Assembly (NCBI RefSeq): GCF_900107375.1
Contig: NZ_FNPT01000001.1
Location: 558,001 to 622,000, forward strand
Reading direction: 5' to 3'
Length of the DNA: 64,000 nt
From: Lysobacter sp. yr284
GTDB lineage: Bacteria > Pseudomonadota > Gammaproteobacteria > Xanthomonadales > Xanthomonadaceae
The translations under genes were made by a program, and so were the position numbers. Positions 7,255 through 16,900 of the stretch are shown here, piece by piece. How positions within the stretch are numbered: position 1 is the first letter of the stretch; each line of letters opens with the position of its first letter. The notes under the pieces are model-generated. The model worked only from the letters and a program-made list of their open reading frames with translations. It had not been told where the DNA came from and did no database searches.

Positions 7255-9327
7255 TTACTTCGCCGCGGTCACCTTCGCCGCCGGCGCGAACGGCTTCACC
7301 CCCAGCTCGGCGTAGACCTCGCTCGGGAAGTACGCGGTCTGCCCCTGCAGCACCAGCGCGATCTTGCGGATGTCGCCGATGTCGCGGGTCGGATCGCCGT
7401 CGACCAGGATCAGGTCCGAGCGCTTGCCCGCGCTGACCGAGCCGCGGTCGCCGTCGACCCGCGCGACCTTGGCCGCGTCGCGCGTGGCCACCTGCAGCGC
7501 CTGCGCCGGGGTCAGGCCGGCGCGCACGTACAGCGCCAGCTCGTGCTGCAGGGTGAAGCCGGGAACTTCGTCGGTGCCGGCCAGCAGCGGCACGCCGGCC
7601 TTGTAGGCGCGGCCGACGAACTCGACCAGCTTGTCGTAGGACTTGTTGTAGCGCTGCCAGGTGGCGTCGTCGGGGATGTTCATCTCGGCCGCGCGGCGGC
7701 CGCGCTGCACGTCCGGCGGCAGGTGGGTGTCGACGGCGGTGAAGATCGGCGACAGCTCGCCCTCGCGCTGGTGCAGGAACTCGAACGTGGCCAGGGTCGG
7801 GTCGATCGCGATCTTCTTCGTCGCCAGGGTCTGGATGAAGTCCTGCACCGGCTTGGAATCCAGGTCCAGGTCGGCGGTCTTTTCGGCGACGAGGTAGAAG
7901 CGCTGCAGCGTGCGCGTGTCGGTCTTGTCGTCGACGAAGAAGTTCAGCATCAACTGGTTGATGTGCTGGATCTCGTCGAAGCCCTGGTCGACCACGTCCT
8001 GCGCGCGCAGGAACGCCGGCACGTGGCCGCTCACCCGCATGCCCTTGCCGTGGGCGTAGGCGACGGTGTCGCGCAGCACCGCCTTGGGGAAGGAATTGTA
8101 GATCTTGATCTGCGGGTAGCCGTGTTCGGAATACCAGTCCACCGCCTTCTTGGCTTCGTCGAGGTTCTTGATCACGAAGCCGTTGCGCGCGGAGTAGTCG
8201 CTCTCACCCTCGATGAAGCCGGCCGGGACCACGTTCGGCGACATCAGCGTGCCGCCCTGGATCTCGCCGATCATCTGCTGCAAGGTCGCATTGTCGTTGC
8301 CCATGTCGCGCACCGTGGTCACGCCGGCGGCGATGTTGAGCCCGCCGTCCCAGCGCGAGACGTGGCCGTGCATGTCGAACAGGCCCGGCAGCAGGGTCTT
8401 GCCCTTGCCGTCGACGATGCGCGCGGCCTGCACGTCCTTGCCGGCCTTGCCGACCGAGACGATCTTGCCGTCGCGCACCAGCACGTCGGTCGGCGCGCCC
8501 AGCGCCGCCTTCTCGCTGTCGAACACGCGCACGTCGCGGATCAGGGTGGCGCCGGCGAAATCGTGGCCGAGCTTCTTGCGCAGGTCGACCAGCAACTCGC
8601 CCTCGGCGGCCTTCTGCCGGGTTTCCAGGTCGCTGGCGTTGGCCTGCCAACCGTCCTGGATCAACTGCAGGAAGCCCGGATAGATCAGCGCGAACACCTG
8701 CGGCTGCGCTTCGACCGTGGCCCAGACGAAGTTCGGGGTGAAGCCCTGGCCGGTCAGCGCCAACAGCTGCACGGTCTGGCGCTTGCCGTCGCGCACGACG
8801 CTGGCCTCGCCGAGCTTGCGCGAGCTCAGGCTGCCGCCCGGCAGCAGCGGCAAGCGGCCGTCGCTGCGCTTGGCCAGCGCGCCCAGCGCCACCGACAGGC
8901 CGGCCGGGGCGCCGCCCAGCGGCGAATACAGCGCGGTGCCGGACACCGGCATCTCGCCCTGGTCGGACTTGGTCTTCCAGCGCACGCGGTCGCCGTCGCG
9001 CTGGAAGCTTTCCTCGACCTTGGCGCCGAAGGTCGAGGTGCCGGTCACCGCGTAAGTGCGGTAAGTGCCGTCTTCGGCCAGGGTGTAGGTCTCTTTCAGC
9101 TCGGGGCCGCGGCCGTTGTCCTTGAACACGAACTCGACCGTGGTGGTGCCGTCGTCGGCGCGGGTCACCACCTGCTGGCCGGCCTGCTTGCCGCCGTCGA
9201 CCAGGGCCAGGTAGCGCGTGGTCTGCGCCGCCAGCGCGGTGACGCTGAGGCTCATCAACAGGCCCAGGGCCAGGCCGCGCGCGGCGAGGGAGGTCGGACG
9301 GGGATTACGCGGGCGCACAAGGGTCAT
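7255..9327 (-). CDS. Secreted amidohydrolase family protein
   Basis: A 690-residue protein with a signal peptide (GLALGLLMSLSVTALAAQ). The first ~260 residues are a beta-rich domain specific to this protein group. The rest is an amidohydrolase-superfamily TIM barrel of the imidazolonepropionase-like branch. Metal-binding motifs are LFDMHGHVSRWDG (the HxH pair), VSGHVPA, DEIQHINQ and AGTDEVPG (the late Asp). Such exported enzymes are often peptidases or hydrolases of cyclic amides; the substrate here is unknown. I use the ATG at 9327 rather than the GTG two codons upstream. The small VOC gene lies upstream in the same orientation. Confidence 0.88.
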   Translation of the reverse strand: MTLVRPRNPRPTSLAARGLALGLLMSLSVTALAAQTTRYLALVDGGKQAGQQVVTRADDGTTTVEFVFKDNGRGPELKETYTLAEDGTYRTYAVTGTSTFGAKVEESFQRDGDRVRWKTKSDQGEMPVSGTALYSPLGGAPAGLSVALGALAKRSDGRLPLLPGGSLSSRKLGEASVVRDGKRQTVQLLALTGQGFTPNFVWATVEAQPQVFALIYPGFLQLIQDGWQANASDLETRQKAAEGELLVDLRKKLGHDFAGATLIRDVRVFDSEKAALGAPTDVLVRDGKIVSVGKAGKDVQAARIVDGKGKTLLPGLFDMHGHVSRWDGGLNIAAGVTTVRDMGNDNATLQQMIGEIQGGTLMSPNVVPAGFIEGESDYSARNGFVIKNLDEAKKAVDWYSEHGYPQIKIYNSFPKAVLRDTVAYAHGKGMRVSGHVPAFLRAQDVVDQGFDEIQHINQLMLNFFVDDKTDTRTLQRFYLVAEKTADLDLDSKPVQDFIQTLATKKIAIDPTLATFEFLHQREGELSPIFTAVDTHLPPDVQRGRRAAEMNIPDDATWQRYNKSYDKLVEFVGRAYKAGVPLLAGTDEVPGFTLQHELALYVRAGLTPAQALQVATRDAAKVARVDGDRGSVSAGKRSDLILVDGDPTRDIGDIRKIALVLQGQTAYFPSEVYAELGVKPFAPAAKVTAAK

Positions 9328-9405
9328 CGGCACGGACTCGGCTGAGTGTTGCGGTGGAAGATCGGGGAAGCAAACGGGAAAACCGGGACGGACCGGCGCA
9401 GGCGC

Positions 9406-9819
9406 TCAGTCGTCCTGGCTGTGGGTGATCATCAGCACATAACCGTCCGGATCGCGCGAGCGGAACTCGCCGCGCGGACGGTAGAACGGATAGCCCATCG
9501 GGCCGGCTTCGAAGCCGGCGGCGAGCACGCGTTCGCGCATGCCGTCGACATCGTCGCAATAGACGTAGAACAGCACCGCCTGGACGCCGTCGTCGACCGG
9601 CCCGTCGGCGCGCACCAGCATCATCTGCGCGCCGGCGGGGCTTTGCATCCAGGCCCAGATCAACTCGTCGCCGTACTGCGGGACGCGGTGGACGTTGCCG
9701 ATGGCGAAGCCGAGCAGTTCGTAGAACGCGATCGAGCGCGCCACGCTGGCGACGTGGATCATCGGCACGAACGCCTGCGCGGCCGGCGCGCTCGCGCCGC
9801 CTTGCGATGACTGGTTCAT
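9406..9819 (-). CDS. VOC (glyoxalase/bleomycin-resistance) superfamily protein
   Basis: A 137-residue protein with one vicinal-oxygen-chelate fold: FVPMIHVASVARSIAFYELL at the start and the family's usual end, FRSRDPDGYVLMITHS. Members include glyoxalases, dioxygenases and antibiotic-binding proteins; sequence alone does not identify the ligand. The segment FYVYCDDVDGMRERVLAAGF is the typical second beta-alpha unit. The ATG at 9819 is preceded by a good ribosome site (GGGAG, seven bases away), which is why the longer frame to 10149 is rejected. It is divergent from the M3 peptidase. Confidence 0.85.
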   Translation of the reverse strand: MNQSSQGGASAPAAQAFVPMIHVASVARSIAFYELLGFAIGNVHRVPQYGDELIWAWMQSPAGAQMMLVRADGPVDDGVQAVLFYVYCDDVDGMRERVLAAGFEAGPMGYPFYRPRGEFRSRDPDGYVLMITHSQDD

Positions 9820-10012
9820 TCCACTGCTCCCGGCGTGAAGTGCCCGGAGTGTAAACCGCGCCGGTTGGCGCCGGCCCGGGCGGTTGGTCATGCGCGATCT
9901 GCCGGTTCGCGCACGCCCCGGGCCGCCGCGGCGTCGGCCCATGCCTTTCGTCATGGGCTGCCCCCGGGCCCATGGGGTAGGCTTCGGGGTTCCCTTTGAC
10001 GAGGTTGAAGAC

Positions 10013-12226
10013 ATGAAGCACCCGCTCGCCGCAGCGCTGGCCGTGGCCCTGTTCGCCACCCTTCCCAGCCTGGCCCACAATGCCCAGGCCCAGGCCAAGA
10101 CCGGAAACGCCGTGACCCAGACCGCCCCCAACGCCCAGCCGAGCGCCAACCCGTTCTTCCAAGCCAGCCCGTTGCCGCTGCACTACCCGCAGTTCGACAA
10201 GATCAAGGACGCCGACTTCGCGCCGGCCTTCGATCGCGGCATGGCCGACCAGCTCAAGGAAATGGCGGCGATCGCCGACAACCCGGAGCCGGCTAGCTTC
10301 GACAACACCATCCTGGCGATGGAGCGCTCGGGCCAGATTCTGAACCGGACGATCTACACCTTCTTCAATCTCGTCGGCACCGACACCAATCCGGCCCGCG
10401 AGAAGCTGCAGCAGGCCTACGCGCCCAAGCTGGCCGTGCACAGCGACGCGATCCACCTCAACGCCAAGCTGTTCGCACGGCTCAAGGACCTGTACGGCAA
10501 GCGCGAATCGCTTGGGCTGGACGCCGAAGGCGTACGCCTGATCGAGCGCTACTACTCCACCTTCGTCCGCGCCGGCGCCAACCTGGACGAGACGCAGAAG
10601 ACCAGGCTCAAGGCGATCAACGCCGAACTGGCCGAGCTCGACGCCAAGTTCAGCCAGAACGTGCTGGCCGAGGTCAAGGATTCGGCGATCGTCGTCGATA
10701 CCAAGGAAGAGCTGGCCGGCCTGTCCGAGGAGCGCATCGCCGCCGCCGCCGAAGCGGCCAAGGCGCGCAAGCTCGATGGCAAGTACCTGCTGACCCTGCT
10801 CAACACCACCGGCCAGCCGCCGGAGACCGACCTGACCAACCGCGCCCTGCGCGAGAAGCTGCACAAGGCCTCGGTGATCCGCGGCAGCCGCGGCAACCAG
10901 TACGACAACACCGCCATCGTCTCCAAGGTGGTGGCCCTGCGCGCCGAACGCGCCAAGATGATGGGCTACCCGAACTACGCGGCCTACGTGCTGGAAGACG
11001 AGACCGCCAAGTCGCCCGAGGCGGTCAACAAGATGCTCGGCCAGCTCGCCCCGGCCGCGGTCGCCAACGCCAAGCGCGAAGCCGCCGACCTGCAGGCGAT
11101 GATCGACAAGGAACAGGCCGCCAAGGGCGAGAAGAGCTTCCAGCTCGAGCCGTGGGACTGGGCGTTCTACGCCGAGAAGGTGCGCAAGGAAAAGTTCGCC
11201 TTCGACGAAGCCGAGCTCAAGCCCTACTTCGAGATGAAGAACGTGCTCGAGAACGGCGTGTTCTACGCCGCCGGCCAGCTCTACGGCCTGAAGTTCAAGC
11301 AGCGCACCGACCTGCCGCTGTACCACCCCGACACCAGCGTCTACGACGTGTTCGACGCCAACGGCAAGCAGCTGGCGATCTTCATCGCCGACATGTACGC
11401 GCGCGATTCCAAGCGCGGCGGCGCGTGGATGAACTCCTACGTGGAGCAGTCCGAGCTGTTCGGCACCCTGCCGATCGTGGCCAACCACCTCAACATCCCC
11501 AAGCCGCCGGCCGGCAAGCCGACCCTGCTGACCTGGGACGAAGTCACCACCATGTTCCATGAGTTCGGCCATGCCCTGCACGGCATGTTCTCGGACGTGA
11601 AGTACCCCTACTTCTCCGGCACCAACGTGCCGCGCGACTTCGTCGAGTTTCCCTCGCAGGTCAACGAGATGTGGGCCGACTGGCCGTCGGTGCTGGCCAA
11701 CTACGCCAAGCACTACCAGAACGGCCAGCCGATGCCGAAGGAACTGCTCGACAAGGTGCTGGCGGCGTCGAAGTTCAACCAGGGCTTCACCACCACCGAG
11801 TATCTCGGCGCGGCGATGCTGGATCAGAACTACCACCAGATCGGCGACGTGTCGCAGGTGCCGGCGCCGAAGGACGTGATGGCGTTCGAGACCGCTTCGC
11901 TGAAGAAGGACGGCATCTACTACCCGCCGGTGCCGCCGCGTTACCGCACCCCGTACTTCAGCCACATCATGGGCGGCTACGCGGCCGGCTACTACGCCTA
12001 CATCTGGTCGGAAGTGCTCGATGCCAACACCGTGGAATGGATCAAGCAGCACGGCGGCCTGACCCGCGAGAACGGCGACCGCTTCCGCGCCACCCTGCTC
12101 TCGCGCGGCGGCAGCAAGGACGCGCTGCAGCTGTTCCGCGACTTCGCCGGCCACGAGCCGCAGATCCAGCCGCTGCTGGAGCGCCGCGGCCTGACCGCGC
12201 CGGCGCCGGCCAAGCCGGCCAAGTAA
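10013..12226 (+). CDS. dcp: Secreted M3 family metallopeptidase (peptidyl-dipeptidase Dcp-like)
   Basis: A 737-residue zinc peptidase. The signal peptide (PLAAALAVALFATLPSLAHN) is followed by the alpha-helical M3 fold. The catalytic motif is HEFGHALHG (His516, Glu517, His520), and the third ligand lies in the family's DFVEFPSQVNEMW stretch. The C-terminal substrate-binding loop HIMGGYAAGYYAYIWSEVLD is also typical. Dcp removes dipeptides from peptide C termini; the signal peptide puts this copy in the periplasm or outside, so it likely serves peptide nutrition. The ATG at 10013 has GAGG upstream. Earlier in-frame starts at 9884 onward would bury the signal peptide. Confidence 0.93.
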   Translation: MKHPLAAALAVALFATLPSLAHNAQAQAKTGNAVTQTAPNAQPSANPFFQASPLPLHYPQFDKIKDADFAPAFDRGMADQLKEMAAIADNPEPASFDNTILAMERSGQILNRTIYTFFNLVGTDTNPAREKLQQAYAPKLAVHSDAIHLNAKLFARLKDLYGKRESLGLDAEGVRLIERYYSTFVRAGANLDETQKTRLKAINAELAELDAKFSQNVLAEVKDSAIVVDTKEELAGLSEERIAAAAEAAKARKLDGKYLLTLLNTTGQPPETDLTNRALREKLHKASVIRGSRGNQYDNTAIVSKVVALRAERAKMMGYPNYAAYVLEDETAKSPEAVNKMLGQLAPAAVANAKREAADLQAMIDKEQAAKGEKSFQLEPWDWAFYAEKVRKEKFAFDEAELKPYFEMKNVLENGVFYAAGQLYGLKFKQRTDLPLYHPDTSVYDVFDANGKQLAIFIADMYARDSKRGGAWMNSYVEQSELFGTLPIVANHLNIPKPPAGKPTLLTWDEVTTMFHEFGHALHGMFSDVKYPYFSGTNVPRDFVEFPSQVNEMWADWPSVLANYAKHYQNGQPMPKELLDKVLAASKFNQGFTTTEYLGAAMLDQNYHQIGDVSQVPAPKDVMAFETASLKKDGIYYPPVPPRYRTPYFSHIMGGYAAGYYAYIWSEVLDANTVEWIKQHGGLTRENGDRFRATLLSRGGSKDALQLFRDFAGHEPQIQPLLERRGLTAPAPAKPAK

Positions 12227-12574
12227 TCCCGGCGGCCGCGGTCGCCCCGGGCCGGCTTCGCGCCGGCCCGGCAGACGCCGCCAGACCCGCCGAAACCCGC
12301 TGGACCGGCCTTGCGCCGGGCCGGCGCAAGAAGGGCGGCGTACCGTGTCCGGTGCGCCGCCCTTCTTGCGTTGGAGCGCACAAGGACCACATTCAATGCG
12401 TTATCACGATCTAAATATTGAGCTTTAATTGACTGTTTTTAGAGAACTTTTGGCGAATAAAGATTTATGTCACATTAGATTCCAATGGACCCCCATTAAC
12501 CTGATATTGGATATCGACGGCACTGTTTCTACTTAAGAAAACAGCTTGAAGTTCGATCAACAGGGGACATCAGG
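12227..12574. promoter_or_regulatory. Gap with a GC-rich start and an AT-rich leader
   Basis: The first half is GC-rich and holds a long inverted repeat (12326-12369). From about 12391 to 12560 base composition changes sharply to AT-rich (for example CTAAATATTGAGCTTTAATT and GCGAATAAAGATTTATG), very unlike the rest of the window. This stretch directly precedes the wHTH regulator and surely contains its promoter. Several TTGAC/TTGAG and TA-rich hexamers are present, but I cannot choose one promoter confidently. Confidence 0.65.
12326..12369. terminator. 15-bp perfect inverted repeat, possible terminator
   Basis: GCAAGAAGGGCGGCG at 12326-12340 is exactly complementary to CGCCGCCCTTCTTGC at 12355-12369, with a 14-base loop. 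It starts 100 bp after the M3 peptidase stop. No T-run follows on either strand, so it may instead be an RNA-stabilising or factor-dependent structure. Confidence 0.6.
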
Positions 12575-13339
12575 ATGGCCGCCATTTCAGCAGTCCACCC
12601 CGGCTCCAGCGTCAACGGCGCCGACCACCGCAACAGCCGCCGGGTCGCCGTGGTCGAGCGCGACCCGAACCTGCGCCAACAGATCCAGCATTCGCTGCTG
12701 ACCCGCCAGTTCGCCGTGGTCGAGTGCGCCAACGCCACCGCGCTGTACCGCAACCTGCTGAGCGCGCCGTGCGACATCGCGGTGATCGCCAGCGACCTGC
12801 CCGACGACAACCCGCGCAACGTCGCCCTGCACCTTCGCCAGCATTCCGACATCGGCATCATCGTGCTCGACGCCGACGCCGGCTACGGCGCGTCCGACGG
12901 CTATCACGAGATCGCCGACGCCTGTTTCCGCAAGCCGGTCGACCTGGACGGACTGGCGACGGTGGTGACCGCCATGCACAGCCTGCAACACCACATGCGC
13001 GCGCTGCCCGCGCGCGCCGGCAGCGGCCAGGCCGAATGGGAACTGGCCCTGGACGGCTGGACCCTGCGCACGCCCGACGGCGCCAGCATCGACCTCAGCG
13101 CGCCCGAACGCAGCGTGCTGCTGCGCCTGGTCAACACCGGCGCCGGCGGCCACCCGGTCTCGCACGACAGCCTGATCGGCTCGCTGACCAACGACGTCTA
13201 CGACTTCGATCCGCACCGGCTGGAGATGCTGATCTACCGCCTGCGCAAGAAGGTCGCGGTGATGAGCCCGTTGCCGCTGCCGCTGCGCGCAGTGCGCGGA
13301 ATGGGCTACCTGTGCACGATCGTGCGCGCGAGCAACTGA
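12575..13339 (+). CDS. OmpR-type wHTH regulator with a degenerate receiver domain
   Basis: A 254-residue protein laid out as a response regulator: receiver-like domain at about 22-135 and OmpR/PhoB winged helix at about 155-250 (recognition segment HRLEMLIYRLRKKV, wing around LRAVRGMGYLCT). The receiver is unusual. At the position of the phosphoacceptor Asp, the VIASDLPDD segment has Ala72; the usual Thr/Ser switch is Asp99 (IIVLDAD); the acidic pair is VERD; the conserved Lys120 (FRKP) remains. This predicts phosphorylation-independent control, unless Asp74 substitutes. No histidine kinase is nearby. The ATG at 12575 follows an AGGGG site nine bases upstream. The gene sits just before the giant adhesin, a plausible target. 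Confidence 0.85.
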   Translation: MAAISAVHPGSSVNGADHRNSRRVAVVERDPNLRQQIQHSLLTRQFAVVECANATALYRNLLSAPCDIAVIASDLPDDNPRNVALHLRQHSDIGIIVLDADAGYGASDGYHEIADACFRKPVDLDGLATVVTAMHSLQHHMRALPARAGSGQAEWELALDGWTLRTPDGASIDLSAPERSVLLRLVNTGAGGHPVSHDSLIGSLTNDVYDFDPHRLEMLIYRLRKKVAVMSPLPLPLRAVRGMGYLCTIVRASN

Positions 13340-13906
13340 GCCGCGCCGCCGGGTTGCGGCTTGCGCGATGCGGATAAGCACGACGGCGGCTGCGGCCGCC
13401 GTCGCTGTTTCGGCGGGCGGCGCGGTGCTACCGATTTGCGATCCGCGCGCAAACGCAGATCCAGAGACTTCAACGCCCTGCCTCGATGACGTCCTGGATG
13501 CCCGCCTTCGCGGGCATGACGGCAGGCGGCGTACGCGGCAACGCTCCCCACCGTCATCCCGCATAGGCGGGGATCCAGAGACTTCAGCGCCGCGCTTCAT
13601 GCCAACCCCGACCATCCGCGGTCGCGCGCGCGACAGCGGGCGGACCCGGCGGACGCCCCTCGCTCACGCACACCCACCGCGCGACTGCGAACGTGATCAC
13701 ACGTGAGCGAGCGTGAAGCAGCATGAGTGCTTTGTCCGCGCGCGCTGCCTAGCCTGCAATCGCCGATGCGTCGTCCGCGCCAGCGAACCCGGACGACCGC
13801 GGCATCGGGGATTCAGGACAATTCGACGACGGCCGCGAGGCGGCCGCGCTGTGCGCCTGGCGCCTGCGATGCCGGTCGGCTTGCGCCGATTCCGACGGAG
13901 GCTGCC
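13340..13906. other. Repeat-containing gap upstream of the adhesin
   Basis: This 567-bp gap contains family C palindromes (13456-13600). The part nearest the adhesin includes GTGATCAC at 13693-13700, and GGAGG seven bases before the adhesin ATG. Open frames here (for example 13368-13706) have no recognisable protein features and overlap the repeats, so I see no gene. Confidence 0.6.
13456..13600. repeat. Family C palindromic repeats (three units)
   Basis: Units include GATCCAGAGACTTCAACGCC, GGATGCCCGCCTTCGCGGGC and TCATCCCGCATAGGCGGGGA followed by GATCCAGAGACTTCAGCGCC. They match the unit at 3459-3550 and 45283-45322, in both orientations. Confidence 0.85.
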
Positions 13907-16900
13907 ATGACCCAGCGCCAACTGCGCCACCCGCGTCACGCCCGTCCCTTCCCCCCGACCCCCGAGCGCCGCGCCAGCGCCTTGCTGCGCGCCTCGCTGC
14001 TCGCCGGCTGCATCGCCCTGGCCCTGCTCGCGCGCCCGGCCGTCGCGGCCGAACCGAACGATCCGGCCGCAGGCGCGGCGACCGCCCAGGCCGATCCGCC
14101 CGCGGCCACCGCCGTCGCCGAGTCCAGCGACAACATCGCGGCCGACGCCGATCCCTTCGCCAGCCCCGCGCCGATGCTGCCGCTGGTGTTCGACGGCATC
14201 CCCAACCGCGACACCTGGAGTTCGGCCAGCGCCTTCGACAGCGGCATGGTCTCGCCGATGAGCATCATCGAGCCGCCGCCCGCGCTCAACAACACCCTGC
14301 CCGGCCTGGGCAGCTACCTGCAGAACTGGCTGCTCGGCAACGACTACCAGTCCTGCGGCCTGCTCGGCACCGGCTGCCTGACCATCGACCGCGCCAATTT
14401 CAACTACTCCTACCTGTCGCTGATCCTCAACCTGATCCAGTTGCCGAACGCGGTCGACCTGGACGGCAACCAGCCCGCCAACCACCTCACCCTGATCGGC
14501 GCGGTGCATTCCGACAGCTACATCCAGTTCCAGGACAGCAACTACACCGGCAACAACAACAACGCCTCGTGCGTGGTGATCGGCGTGGCCTGCACCTGGC
14601 GCACCAACGCCGCCCAGAACAACCAGGTGTTGATCGGCGACGGCAGCTACGCCAACGGCTCCAACACCATCGTCATGGGCACCAACGCCCGCCACCAGTT
14701 GCCCACCATCAGCGCGGCCGCGGCCGGCTTCACCGGCGGCCCGGACACCAACTACGCCGCGCGCCTGGGCAACTCGGTGGTGATCGGCGACAACAGCTTC
14801 GGCAACGCCAACCGTCAGACCATCCTCGGCTTCGGCGCGACCTCGACCCATGCCAACAGCGTGGCGCTGGGCGCGGGTTCCTCGACCGCGGTCGGCGCGC
14901 AGACCGGCTACGCGGCGTTCGGCCTGGCCGCGCCGCAGACCTCGTCCGGCGAAGTGTCGATCGGCGCGGCCGGCGCGACCCGCAAGCTCAGCAACGTCGC
15001 CGCCGGCAGCGTCGGCACCGATGCGGTCAACCTGGCCCAGCTGCAGGGCGCGCTGGCCACCGCCGCGAGCGACCCGTTCGCGGTCAAGTACGACGATGCC
15101 GGCGGCTCGCCGAACCTGCAGAGCGTCACCTTGCAGGGCGCCGGCGGCACCACCCTGGCCAACGTCCGCGCAGGCGCGGTCAATGCCGGCAGCACCCAGG
15201 CGATCAACGGCGCGCAGGCGTTCGCGATCAGCCAGTCGAACGCGCAGCGGTTCGGCGGCGGCGCCACGGTGGCGCTCGACGGCACGGTGACCACGCCGAA
15301 CTACCTCATCGCCGGCAACGGCTACAACAACGTCGGCGCCGCGTTGGCCGCGTTGGACGGCAACGCCCAGGCGCTGGACGCGTTCGCGGTGCAGTACGAC
15401 GACGACGGCGCCGGCAACCCCAACTACGCCGCGATCACCCTGCGCGGACCGGCCGGCACCGGCACGGTGCTGGGCAACCTCGCCGCCGGGCAGATCGCCG
15501 CGGGCAGCCTGCAGGCGGTCAACGGCGGGCAGGTCTTCGGCATCGGCACGGCCGCCGCCAACCTGTTCGGCGCCGGCGCGACGTTCAACGCCGGCGGAAC
15601 CTTCACCGCACCGAACTACGTGATCGGCGGCAACGCCTACGGCAACGTCGGCTCGGCGTTGGCGGCGCTCGACCTCGGGGCGCAGAACGCGGACGCGTTC
15701 GCGGTGCAGTACGACGACGACGGCGCCGGCAATCCGAACTACGCCGCGATCACCCTGCGCGGGCCGGCCGGCACCGGCACGACGCTCGGCAACGTCGCCA
15801 CGGGGCAGATCGCTGCGAACAGTCTGCAAGCGATCAACGGCGGACAGGTCTTCAACCTCGGGACCGGCATCGCCAACATCTTCGGCGGCGGCGCTGCGTT
15901 CAACGCCGGCGGTACGTTCACCGCACCGAACTACCTCATCGGCGGCAACACCTATACCAATGTAGGCGCCGCGCTGAGCGCGCTCGACAACGGCCAGAGC
16001 GCCGGCAATGCCTTCGCGGTCCAGTACGACGACGACGGCGCCGGCAATCCGGACTACGCCGCGATCACCCTGCGCGGGCCGGCCGGCACCGGCACCGTGG
16101 TCGACAACGTCGCCGCCGGGCAGATCGCCGCCAACAGCCTGCAGGCGATCAACGGCGGGCAGGTCTTCAACCTCGGCACCGGCATCGCCAACATCTTCGG
16201 CGGCGGCGCCGCGTTCAACGCCGGCGGCACCTTCACCGCGCCGAACTACCTCATCGGCGGCAACACCTACACCAATGTCGGCGCCGCGCTGAGCGCGCTC
16301 GACAACGGCCAGAGCGCCGGCAACGCCTTCGCGGTGCAGTACGACGACGACGGCGCCGGCAATCCAAACTACGCCGCGATCACCCTGCGCGGGCCGGCCG
16401 GCACCGGCACCGTGGTCGACAACGTCGCTGCCGGGCAGATCGCCGCCGCGAGCCTGCAGGCCGTCAACGGCGGGCAGCTGTTCGACCTCGGCACCGGCGT
16501 CGCCGGCCTGTTCGGCGGCGGCGCGGCGTTCAACGCCGGCGGGACCTTCACCGCGCCGAGCTACTCCATCGGCGGCACCGCCTACCACGACGTCGGCGCC
16601 GCGCTGAGCGCGCTCGACGGCAACCAGAACGCCAGCAACGCCTTCGCGGTGCAGTACGACGACGACGGCGCCGGCAACCCCGACTACGCCGCGATCACCC
16701 TGCGCGGTCCGGCCGGCACCGGCACCGTGCTCGACAACCTCGCCGCCGGGCAGATCGCCGCCGGCAGCCTGCAGGCGATCAACGGCGGGCAGATCCAGAC
16801 GATGGGCGACTCCATCGCCGCGATCTTCGGCGGCGGCTCGCTGTTCAACGCCGGCAGCTTCGGCGCGCCGAACTACACCGTGCAGGGCGCCGGCTACGGC

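Noticed and set aside
13690-13705. CRP/Clp binding site near GTGATCAC
   Set aside because: The half-sites are not at the TGTGA-N6-TCACA spacing, so the match is only a short palindrome.
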